Below are positions 44,315 to 52,493 of a stretch of DNA of 64,000 bases, in pieces. Positions within the stretch are counted from its first letter, which is position 1, and each line of letters opens with the position of its first letter. The notes beneath the pieces were generated by a model. It was not told where the DNA came from, searched no databases, and saw nothing but the letters and a program-made list of their open reading frames with translations. A program made the translations under genes and the position numbers. Origin of the DNA: an uncultured Rhodopila sp. (lineage in GTDB: Bacteria > Pseudomonadota > Alphaproteobacteria > Acetobacterales > Acetobacteraceae); assembly GCA_903851415.1 (NCBI GenBank), contig CAINOE010000037.1, positions 1 to 64,000 on the forward strand, written 5' to 3'.

Positions 44315-46806
44315 CTCCGGGGCGGTTTCTCCGCGCCGGCGGCGGCGGTCTGTCCGTCATCGTCACGATCCTGGTGCTGGTGACCGGGGCGGACTGGATG
44401 ACCGGGGCGGCTGCCGAACATTACATCGCCGCGGCCAAAGACCGGGAAATCAACCGCGCCGCCGGGGAAGCCCGCGAATCGGTGCTGGCGCTGCGCGAAA
44501 CCGTGTCCCGCACGCTCGATCAGATCGATGTGCTGCACGGTCTCGCCGCCCTGGTCGTCCAGGCCAGGCACAGCGGAAACCAGGCGATGGAACGGGACAC
44601 CCTGGCGGAGTTGGCCCGTCTGCGCGACAGGATGGGCGCCCATGTGCGCCAGGTCGCCGCAATCGCTCCCTCGGGCTACATTGACTGGACCAATTTAGGC
44701 ACACTCAGCGAGCCGGTTTTTGTCGGCGACCGCGAGCATTTTCAGGCGATTGCCAACGGGTCGGCCCGGACGTTCATTTCGGCTCCCCTGATGGGCCGGA
44801 CTTCCCACGTACGCAACATCGACTTCGCGAGGGGCGTCTACGACGAGAACGGCGCGCTGTTGGCCGTCACCGTTGTTTCGGTGGAGCCGGCGGCGTTTTC
44901 CGGCCTTGCCCCGACCGTCGGCGTCTCCGGTAGCGATACGATCACGATTCAACGGCGCGACGGCATGATCCTGGCGCGCAACGCCGCCGGCGAAGGGACC
45001 ATCCCGGCCGACAAGACGAATATAAAAGTCTTCCTGAGCACCCCGAGCGGTTCCATGGCGTGGCGGAGCGCCATCGACGGGCTGCTGCGCAGCGTCGCGT
45101 GGCAACGCCTGGACGACCGCGGGCTGATCGTCACCGTCGGTTTGGACCTTCGGGCCCGGCTGGATCGCCTCAAGCCCGTGGCGGAGCGAACCCGCGACCA
45201 GACGGGGCTGATCATGCTGCTCATCGGCGTTGCCGGCGCCGGCACGTTGGGTGTCTGGCATTGGCGCCGCCGCGTCGCGGCCGATGCGGCCCGGATGGCC
45301 ATCATTCGGGAAAGCGAGAGCCTGTTCCGCCAAATGGCCGAAAGCCTGCCCGACGTGATCCGCCTGCTCGATCGGCGTGGCGTGGTTTTGTACGTCAATC
45401 CGGCCGTCAGGGAACTTCTCGGCGTGGAGCCGGACGCGCTGATCGGCCACCACACGACAAAATTCACCCATCCGGACGACATGGCCGACTCGACCTGGAT
45501 GCGCTTGTTGCGGGAGCCGGGTAAGCGGACCGGGCGCAGCGAGATCCGCCTGGTTCGCCCCGACGGCCGGGTCGTCCGGGTGCAATCGACGATCCATGTC
45601 ATCGGCGATGACAGCACGCCGGACGGCTCCCCCTGGGTCATCGTTTCGTCGCGCGACGTGACACGCCAGCGAGAGGCCGAGGCGGCCCTGCGCTCCATCA
45701 AGGAAGAATTGGATACCGTCCTGAACGCCGTTTCCGGCGCCCTGTTCCGCTACCTGCTCGGCGAGGACGGTGAGCCGCAAATCGTCTATGTCTCGGACAG
45801 CATCGAAGCGATCACCGGATTTACCCCCGCCGAATGCATGATGCCGAACTGGCTCAGCACGCGGCGGGATCCCGCGTTCGAAACGCCGGCGCGGAACCAT
45901 TATCAGCGGCTGCGCAGCCTGCGGAGTTCCACCGTCGAATACCGCCTGCGGCATAAGAACGGGGAATGGCTCTGGTATGAAGTGTTTGCCCGGGCCGTAT
46001 GCCATGATGGACCGCTGACGGTGGTTGGCTGCATCCGCGACATCACGCGCCAGCGGGAACGCGACCAACAGACGGCGCACAGCGCGAAGATGGCGGTCCT
46101 GGGGGAGATGACGACGGGCTTCGCGGAGGAGTTGTCCCACCCGCTCGCAGCAATCAGCCTGGCGGCGCGAAACGCCCTCGGGACGCTTGATCCCGGCCAA
46201 CCGGACTATCGCTTTCTCAGGCTGAAGCTGGAGCGGATTGTCCAGCAGGCGGACCGGGCGGCTTCGGTGGTCGATCATATGAGGATTTTCGGCCGCAAGA
46301 CGCGGGGTTCGCCGGTGCCCGTTTCGATCGCCGCGGCGATCGACGGCGCCCGGGGGATCGTCGATACAAGGCTGCCGGGATCCGGCATCCAGCTGCTGAT
46401 CGATACCGCCCCGGAGCTGCCGCCGATCGGCGGATATCTGCTTCCGCTCGAGCAGGTGCTGACCAACCTTATCGGCAATGCGATCGACGCGATCGAGTTG
46501 CAGACGCCGCGTCTGCCGGACGACCGGAGGCGGATCGAGATCTCGGCCCGCGCCGATGGAAGGTCGGTTGTCATCAGTGTCGCGGATCATGCCGGCGGCA
46601 TCGCCGAAGCGGTGCTGCCGCGCCTGTTCGAACCGTTCTTCACCACCAAACCGGCCGGATCGGGAACCGGCCTCGGGCTATCGATCAGCTACGGCATTCT
46701 TGCCGATATGGGCGGGACCATCACCGCGCGCAACGCCGGCGATGGCGCGGTGTTCGAGATCCGGCTCCCGGTTGCGAACGCGGCCGAGGGGGTGCTGGCA
46801 GCGTGA
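44311..46806 (+). CDS. Membrane PAS sensor kinase lacking the phospho-acceptor His
   Basis: 831 residues from a GTG overlapping the previous stop. A membrane helix near 12-30, an extracytoplasmic double-Cache-like region (about 35-285), a second helix (LIMLLIGVAGAGTLGVWHW), two PAS domains (about 335-585), then HisKA and HATPase. In the HisKA motif the usual A-H-E-L-N-Q-P reads A-E-E-L-S-H-P: Glu606 replaces the acceptor His, with a His four residues on. The ATP-binding domain is complete: NLIGNAIDAIE, VADHAGGI (Asp759), LFEPFFTTKPAGSGTGLGLSISYGI. So it can probably bind ATP but not autophosphorylate in the standard way. Tandem paralogue of the next gene. Confidence 0.88.
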   Translation: MTPGRFLRAGGGGLSVIVTILVLVTGADWMTGAAAEHYIAAAKDREINRAAGEARESVLALRETVSRTLDQIDVLHGLAALVVQARHSGNQAMERDTLAELARLRDRMGAHVRQVAAIAPSGYIDWTNLGTLSEPVFVGDREHFQAIANGSARTFISAPLMGRTSHVRNIDFARGVYDENGALLAVTVVSVEPAAFSGLAPTVGVSGSDTITIQRRDGMILARNAAGEGTIPADKTNIKVFLSTPSGSMAWRSAIDGLLRSVAWQRLDDRGLIVTVGLDLRARLDRLKPVAERTRDQTGLIMLLIGVAGAGTLGVWHWRRRVAADAARMAIIRESESLFRQMAESLPDVIRLLDRRGVVLYVNPAVRELLGVEPDALIGHHTTKFTHPDDMADSTWMRLLREPGKRTGRSEIRLVRPDGRVVRVQSTIHVIGDDSTPDGSPWVIVSSRDVTRQREAEAALRSIKEELDTVLNAVSGALFRYLLGEDGEPQIVYVSDSIEAITGFTPAECMMPNWLSTRRDPAFETPARNHYQRLRSLRSSTVEYRLRHKNGEWLWYEVFARAVCHDGPLTVVGCIRDITRQRERDQQTAHSAKMAVLGEMTTGFAEELSHPLAAISLAARNALGTLDPGQPDYRFLRLKLERIVQQADRAASVVDHMRIFGRKTRGSPVPVSIAAAIDGARGIVDTRLPGSGIQLLIDTAPELPPIGGYLLPLEQVLTNLIGNAIDAIELQTPRLPDDRRRIEISARADGRSVVISVADHAGGIAEAVLPRLFEPFFTTKPAGSGTGLGLSISYGILADMGGTITARNAGDGAVFEIRLPVANAAEGVLAA

Positions 46807-46882
46807 TCCGTCCGGCGCCCCCGCGACATGACCCCGCGACGGCTTGTCCGCATGGCTACCAGGATAGAGGCGGTATTTTTCC

Positions 46883-49384
46883 GTGGCGACGCTGAAGACC
46901 GTCCGCGCAGCAAAACGCGGCAGCCTGACATTGATCCTGTGGCTCGCGGTCACGATCGCCGCGGAGGCAGGGGTTTGGGCGATCCGCGATCATCTGATCG
47001 CCTCGGCGCAACAGAGCGAGATCGAGACTGTCCGCGTCGAGGCCCGAGCCAAGGCGCTTGATCTTCGGGAGACATTGTCCCGCACGCTCGACCAGATCGG
47101 CGCGTTGCACAGCCTGGCCAGCCTGGTGACGAAAGCGCGGCAAACCGGCAATGCGGACATGGAAACAGCGGCGCGCGCCGAGTTGGGGGCCCGGCGGGGA
47201 CTGATGGCCAGCAACGTTACGGCGGTCTACGGCGTCACGCCCGCGCTTTATCTGGACTGGTCAACTGCCAATCCGGGCCGGCTGCCAATCTATGTCGGCG
47301 ACCGTCCGTACCTCCGTATGATCACCGGCGGGACCGCAACCGAAGTAATTGGCGATCCGGCGCTTGGACTGGCCTCCCACCGGCTCGTCATTGCCTTCGC
47401 GAAAGGCGTCTATAACCCCGGCGGCGCATTGTCGGGCGTGACGGTCGTGGCGGTTGATGCCGAGGCACTGCATGGACTTGCCGCCACGATGGGCGTGACC
47501 GGGCGCGACACCCTGACGGTCTTCCGCCGCGACGGCCTTGTCGTTGCACGCAGCGACGGCGGATTTGTCGGCCAGACGATTTCTCCGGATAACACCCTGC
47601 TGCGCGCCGTCCTGGATTTCCGGCAAAGCCTGACCCGGGTGATCAGCCCGATTGACGGGGTCGAACGAATCGACGCGTCGGAGCGGCTGGGCGACTCCGG
47701 CTTGTCGCTGGCGGTTGGCCTCGATCTGCAGGCCCGGCTGGGCCGCCTGACGCCGGAACTCGACCAAATCCGCCAGGATGCGCGGGACATCATGCTGCTG
47801 ATCGGCTTGTTGGGCGGGGGCACCATCCTCGTTTGGCACTGGCGCCGGCGCGCCGCGGTCGCCGCGGCCGGCATGGCGGTCATTCGAAAAAGCGAAGCGC
47901 TGTTTCGCCGGCTGGCCGAGGACATGCCTGACCTGATCCGCCTGCTCGACCGCAGCGGCGTCGTCCTCTATGCCAGTCCCGCCACCCGCGATTTGCTCGG
48001 TGTGGAGCCGGAGACGCTGGTCGGAAGGCTGACCGGGCGGTTCGTTCATCCCGACGACGCAGGAGCGACGGGGCAGCAGATATTGCGGCGGAATCCAAAC
48101 CTGCGGCAAGCGTCCAGCGAAGTCCGGCTGGTGCGGAAGGATGGGCGGGTCATCCAGGTTCAGACGACCCTGGGACGCATCCCTGCCGCCGATCGGCCTG
48201 ACGATGTCCCCGCTATCGTCAGCTCCACGCGCGATGTGACCAACGAACGGGAAGCGGAGGTGGCGCTTCGCCGCGCCACCGAAGAACTTGACGCAGCGCT
48301 GCACGCCGTATCCGGCGCCCTGTTCCGGTCCAACACGGATAACGAGGGGAATGGCCGGATCGTTTTCGTCTCCAGCAGCGTGGAGGCCATCACGGGCTTT
48401 ACCGCCGCCGAGGTGATGGCCATGCCGAACTGGCTCGGGAGCCGGCGCGATCCGTCCGATGAGGAACCGGTTCTCGCGCATGCCGAGCGGCTGCGCACCG
48501 AGGGCCGTTCCAACGTGCATTATCGGATTCGCCACAAGAATGAGAACTGGATCTGGATCGAGATGTCCAGCCGATCGCTGGGTGAAGGACGCGGCGCCGT
48601 CGGCTATTTCCGCGATGTGACGCTGGAGCGGGAGCGGGAACTCCGGGCGGCGCGCCTGTCGCAACTGGCAACATTGGGCGAGTTGACGACCGGCATGGCA
48701 CACGAACTCAATCAGCCGCTGGCGGCGATCAGCATGGTCGCCCAGAACGCCATGGCGGTGCTGGACGCCAATGATACCAGCCAGGCCGCCCTGAGCAGGA
48801 AGCTGCAGCGGATCGTCAAACAGGTCGAACGGGCGGCCTCCATCATCGAGCACATGCGGGTGTTCGGCCGCCGGGAGACCGGACTGCCGGCGAGCGTGCC
48901 GGTGGCAGCGGCTATCAATGGGGCGAAGGCAATTGCGAAGGCCGGCCTGCATCGGGCGGGCGTCAGACTGTTTATCCGGGTCCCGCCGGGGCTGCCGCAG
49001 GTCACCGGACAGCTTGTTCCATTGCAGCAGGTTCTGATCAACATGATCGGCAATGCCGTCAGTTCGATCGAGGGGCACGCGCCGCGGCTTGCCGAGGCGC
49101 GGCGGCGCATCGACCTCGAGGCCAGCCTGGACGGGATCGTGGTCGTCATCCGTGTCGCGCATCATGCCGGAGGGATCGACGAAAGCGTCATCCCGCATGT
49201 GTTCGAGCGGTCACCGTCAGCACGGCCGGCTGGCCCGAAAACCGGACCTGGCCTGTCGATCAGCCATGAGATCATCACCGCCATGGGCGGGGTCATGACC
49301 GCCCGGAACGAAGGCGACGGCGCAGTGTTCGAAATCCGGCTGCCCCGGGCGACCGCGGGCGAACCCGGCGCGACGCCGGCGTGA
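46883..49384 (+). CDS. Membrane PAS sensor kinase with intact His but degenerate ATP lid
   Basis: 833 residues from GTG 46883, 76 bp after its paralogue. Same layout: membrane helix, Cache-like periplasmic region, helix (IMLLIGLLGGGTILVWHW), two PAS domains, HisKA, HATPase. The acceptor is intact (GMAHELNQPLAAI, His607). In the ATP domain the N-box is kept (NMIGNAVSSIE), but the G1 Asp is His760 (RVAHHAGGI; GAT to CAT) and the F/G2 region reads FERSPSARPAGPKTGPGLSIS instead of FEPFFTTKPAGSGTGLGLSIS. ATP binding is therefore doubtful. The pattern is the mirror image of the previous gene. Confidence 0.88.
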   Translation: MATLKTVRAAKRGSLTLILWLAVTIAAEAGVWAIRDHLIASAQQSEIETVRVEARAKALDLRETLSRTLDQIGALHSLASLVTKARQTGNADMETAARAELGARRGLMASNVTAVYGVTPALYLDWSTANPGRLPIYVGDRPYLRMITGGTATEVIGDPALGLASHRLVIAFAKGVYNPGGALSGVTVVAVDAEALHGLAATMGVTGRDTLTVFRRDGLVVARSDGGFVGQTISPDNTLLRAVLDFRQSLTRVISPIDGVERIDASERLGDSGLSLAVGLDLQARLGRLTPELDQIRQDARDIMLLIGLLGGGTILVWHWRRRAAVAAAGMAVIRKSEALFRRLAEDMPDLIRLLDRSGVVLYASPATRDLLGVEPETLVGRLTGRFVHPDDAGATGQQILRRNPNLRQASSEVRLVRKDGRVIQVQTTLGRIPAADRPDDVPAIVSSTRDVTNEREAEVALRRATEELDAALHAVSGALFRSNTDNEGNGRIVFVSSSVEAITGFTAAEVMAMPNWLGSRRDPSDEEPVLAHAERLRTEGRSNVHYRIRHKNENWIWIEMSSRSLGEGRGAVGYFRDVTLERERELRAARLSQLATLGELTTGMAHELNQPLAAISMVAQNAMAVLDANDTSQAALSRKLQRIVKQVERAASIIEHMRVFGRRETGLPASVPVAAAINGAKAIAKAGLHRAGVRLFIRVPPGLPQVTGQLVPLQQVLINMIGNAVSSIEGHAPRLAEARRRIDLEASLDGIVVVIRVAHHAGGIDESVIPHVFERSPSARPAGPKTGPGLSISHEIITAMGGVMTARNEGDGAVFEIRLPRATAGEPGATPA

Positions 49385-49396
49385 CCCCGGCCGGCG

Positions 49397-50122
49397 TCAT
49401 TTCGCGTCGTGGAAGATTACCCCGAGCGTATACCTGCGGCCTGACCGCACTCGGCTGACGCCATGCCGCATCGTCACCCGCGAGCCGCCGCGCGGCCCGG
49501 GCACGGGACGCTGGTTGACGGCGAAGATGACGCCGTCGCCCTGAAACAGCGGCACGACTTCGGCCCGGGTCTGCATCCGCGGCCGCTGTTCGGTCAGCAG
49601 GAACTCGCCGCCCTGGAAGTCGTCCCCCGGACGGCTGAGCAGGAACGCGGCCTGGAGCGGGAAGCACAGCGCGCCGTAAAGGTCCTGGTGCAACCGGTTG
49701 TAGTCATCCGGGCCGTAGCGCAGCAGCAGCGGCGTCGGGCGGGTCTGTCCGGCCGCATGGCACTGGTCAAGATAGGCGGCGTGGCTCAGGGGGAACGCGG
49801 ATTCGCGGCCGAGCGCGGACTGCCAGCGGTTGGCGATCGGCGCGAGCCGGGCGTAGAGCGCGGTCCGCAGGGTTTCGATCAGCCCGGGCAGGGGGTAGGC
49901 GTAATAGCGGTATTCGCCGGCGCCGTATCCGTGGCGCGCCATGATCACCCGGTTGCGGAATGTCGCGTCGCTGTCGAAGCCGGCGCTGAGGGTTGCGCAT
50001 TCGGTTGCGGCCAGCAGGTTCCCGATGACGGCGTAGCCATGCGCCTCCAAATCGGCTTCGATACGAGTCCAGTCAGGTTCGGAGATGCGGGCCGCGGCGG
50101 GGTACGGGGCGAGGTCGTTCAT
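49397..50122 (-). CDS. 2OG-Fe(II) oxygenase family protein
   Basis: 241 residues from MNDLAPYPAAARISEPDW. A double-stranded beta-helix core with the metal motif HxD (YNRLHQDLYGALCFPLQ) and distal His and Arg (TMRHGVSRVRSGRRYTLGVIFHDAK). The N-terminal region (AHGYAVIGNLLAATECATL) is typical of prolyl-hydroxylase-like members. Substrate unknown. Convergent with the second PAS kinase, with 12 bp between the stop codons. Confidence 0.83.
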   Translation of the reverse strand: MNDLAPYPAAARISEPDWTRIEADLEAHGYAVIGNLLAATECATLSAGFDSDATFRNRVIMARHGYGAGEYRYYAYPLPGLIETLRTALYARLAPIANRWQSALGRESAFPLSHAAYLDQCHAAGQTRPTPLLLRYGPDDYNRLHQDLYGALCFPLQAAFLLSRPGDDFQGGEFLLTEQRPRMQTRAEVVPLFQGDGVIFAVNQRPVPGPRGGSRVTMRHGVSRVRSGRRYTLGVIFHDAK

Positions 50123-50316
50123 GGCAAATCTCCAGGCGTGACGCGCTGTCGGCCGCGTGGCATGGCACATCGCGGGTTGGCGCGCACTCCGGGTGTTGCG
50201 GTGAGTCCGGTCGGCTGGAGTCTGTCGGCTTTCCGACACGCCATCGGCAAGCCGGAAGGAGTAGCCCCGGATTGCGCCGGAATCGTTCTGGCGCGGCGTT
50301 TGCTTGGCGCTCCGCC

Positions 50317-50805
50317 ATGAACGATGTATTGGCAGATTCGGACGTCATCAACTTCGGTGGCGTTCCGCCGCAGACTAACGCCCTGCTGCAGCAGGGCGTC
50401 GTCGCCTACCGCACCGACCGGACCGGGGCCGACGGGCTGTTCCGCCAGGCGCTGGCGGCGGCGCCGGAGCAGCTTCCGGTGTATTTCTGTCTCTATAAGA
50501 TCCATACCTACCTGGGGAATCTCGGCCAGGCTCAGGACATTGCCGAGGCGGGCCTGGCCGAAGCCGCCCGCCAGGCCGGATGGTCCCCCGACTGGCAAGT
50601 CTGGACACGTTCGGCAGCCGAGCCGCAAGGGGCGGCCCGTTTCGCCTTGTATACCTTGAAGGCGCTCGCCTTCATCCACCTCCGTCAGGATCGTCCCGAT
50701 GAGGCGCGACGCAAACTCGATGCGCTGAAGCACCTGGATCCTGCGGGCCTCGTCGGCTGGCCGGTGGTCGCCGCGCTGGCCGAGGGAAGCGGCGAAACGC
50801 CATGA
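50317..50805 (+). CDS. Small TPR-like protein
   Basis: 162 residues from MNDVLADSDVINFGGVPPQTNALL. The middle shows TPR-type helices: ALLQQGVVAYRTDRTGADGLFRQALAAAPEQLPVYFCLYKIHTYLGNLGQAQDIAEAGLAEA, then RFALYTLKALAFIHLRQDRPDEARRKLDAL. Cytoplasmic. Its stop overlaps the ATG of the AAA ATPase gene (ATGA), so the two are translated together and probably work together, for example as adaptor and motor. Confidence 0.72.
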   Translation: MNDVLADSDVINFGGVPPQTNALLQQGVVAYRTDRTGADGLFRQALAAAPEQLPVYFCLYKIHTYLGNLGQAQDIAEAGLAEAARQAGWSPDWQVWTRSAAEPQGAARFALYTLKALAFIHLRQDRPDEARRKLDALKHLDPAGLVGWPVVAALAEGSGETP

Positions 50806-52493
50806 ACGTGCTGATCGAGCGCCGCTTCATCGAGGCCATGATCGCCGCGTTTCCGGATCTGGCCTTTCTTCAGGACCAGTTGAAATTCGGCGACAAGGTC
50901 GAGGTCGGGTTTCGCCAGCTTTCCGGCGCTCAGTTCTCCCTGCTGGAATCGCTGTACCGGCAGGCCGGGCCGGAGATGCAGGCGCGCGCGGCACAGATGG
51001 CGACGTTGCGGCACGCGCTGAACGACAACGGCTTTCGTTTCGGCCCGAACGACCTGGAACAGTTGCTGCCGGCCATGGTCCGCTACCTGCTGACCGATGC
51101 CATCCGCGGCTGGGTGTTCACCGCCGGCGTATCGAGCAGGCCGCTGCCCTATGTCGTGACGAAATTCGACTTCACGCCGGCTTCCAACGAGGAAACCGGC
51201 AAGCTGTTCATCGAGCTGAAGGCCAACGCCAAGGGGGTGATTACCACCAGCACCGTCCGCATCTCCGCCAGCGACATCGAGGGTCGCACGGTGGGGGAAA
51301 TCTTCGCGCTGAAGGGGTTCCTGAAGGAAACCCCCGACCTGATCGCGGCCTATGACCGGACGATCGGGAATTACTTCGACTGGCGGGCGCGATACGGCGC
51401 GCAGTTCTCCGCGCATGGCACCGGTTTCTACACTGAAGACCCGAATTCATCGCATCGCGATATGGACTGGTCGCGCAAGGACGTTATTGTCCTGTCCAGC
51501 TCCGGCGGTGCGGCGCGGCTGGTCAATGACGAAAGCATCCTGATCTCGCGGGCACTGACGCTGGACGTGCCGGGCGAAATCCTCGCGACCTATCTGCGCA
51601 AGGCCGGCAAGAGCAACGCGTTCGATGCGGAGAAGGAGGTCAAGGCGCTGGATGCCGGGTTGCCGGCCGATCTGTTCAGGCAACTGCCGATTCATGCGTA
51701 TATTTTGATGTTCCATTTGGATCTGCACCATTATCTCTGGGTGCATGCCGACGATATGGAACCATACCGGTACCAGCCGGCTCTGAAGCAGAAGCTGATC
51801 CTGCCGCCGGAACAAACGGACCTGATCGACATCCTGACGGCCGAGATGGATGTGCTGATGGACGACATCGTCGCCGGCAAGTCGGGCGGCACCACGGTGC
51901 TGTGCGCGGGACCCGCCGGTGTCGGCAAGACGCTGACCGCGGAGGTTTACTCTGAAATCATCCAGCGCCCGCTGTACCGGGTGCATTCCGGGCAACTCGG
52001 CCTGAATGTCGGGGCGATGGAAAAGGCGCTGAAGGACACGCTGACCCGCGCCCAGCGCTGGGGTGCGGTGATGCTGATCGACGAGGCGGACGTCTACATC
52101 AAGCGGCGCGACGACGACATGACCATGAACGCCGTGGTGGGCGTGTTCCTGCGGGTGCTGGAATACTTCAACGGATTGTTGTTCCTGACGACCAACAGGG
52201 TGGACGATATCGACGAGGCGATCATTTCGCGGTGCATTGCGTTGATCAAATACCATCCGCCCGACCGGGAGGCGCGCCGCCGGATCTGGCAGGTGATGGT
52301 CGAGCAGTTCAACCTGCCTGTCGATGATACGTTGATTGCGGAGCTGGTGGACCTGTTCCCGGCGGCCACCGGCCGCGACATCAAGGGGCTGACGAAGCTG
52401 GTGGCGAAGTTCTGCCACCAGAAGCGTCAGGACCCCTCGATCGACGCGTTCAGGCGATGTTCGATCTTCCGCGGAATGGACCTCAGCCGGTAA
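50802..52493 (+). CDS. AAA-family ATPase with long uncharacterised N-terminal region
   Basis: 563 residues. The ATPase module is at about 335-555: Walker A GPAGVGKT (370-377), Walker B VMLIDEAD (423-430), sensor LLFLTTNRVDDIDEAIISRC with the likely Arg finger, then a helical lid. The module resembles the eukaryote-like AAA group in which the Walker B is followed by a short basic insert (VYIKRRDDD). The first 330 residues (LRQAG..., WVFTAGVSSRPLPYVVTKFDF, DVIVLSSSGGAARLVNDESILISRAL, HAYILMFHLDLHHYLWVHADD) match nothing I recognise. Tail-to-tail overlap of 11 bp with the next gene. Confidence 0.8.
   Translation: MNVLIERRFIEAMIAAFPDLAFLQDQLKFGDKVEVGFRQLSGAQFSLLESLYRQAGPEMQARAAQMATLRHALNDNGFRFGPNDLEQLLPAMVRYLLTDAIRGWVFTAGVSSRPLPYVVTKFDFTPASNEETGKLFIELKANAKGVITTSTVRISASDIEGRTVGEIFALKGFLKETPDLIAAYDRTIGNYFDWRARYGAQFSAHGTGFYTEDPNSSHRDMDWSRKDVIVLSSSGGAARLVNDESILISRALTLDVPGEILATYLRKAGKSNAFDAEKEVKALDAGLPADLFRQLPIHAYILMFHLDLHHYLWVHADDMEPYRYQPALKQKLILPPEQTDLIDILTAEMDVLMDDIVAGKSGGTTVLCAGPAGVGKTLTAEVYSEIIQRPLYRVHSGQLGLNVGAMEKALKDTLTRAQRWGAVMLIDEADVYIKRRDDDMTMNAVVGVFLRVLEYFNGLLFLTTNRVDDIDEAIISRCIALIKYHPPDREARRRIWQVMVEQFNLPVDDTLIAELVDLFPAATGRDIKGLTKLVAKFCHQKRQDPSIDAFRRCSIFRGMDLSR

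Noticed and set aside
44695-49198. Long minus-strand frames (over 600 codons) opposite both PAS kinases
   Set aside because: Codon-bias shadows: the plus strand carries ordered PAS, HisKA and HATPase motifs, the minus strand none.
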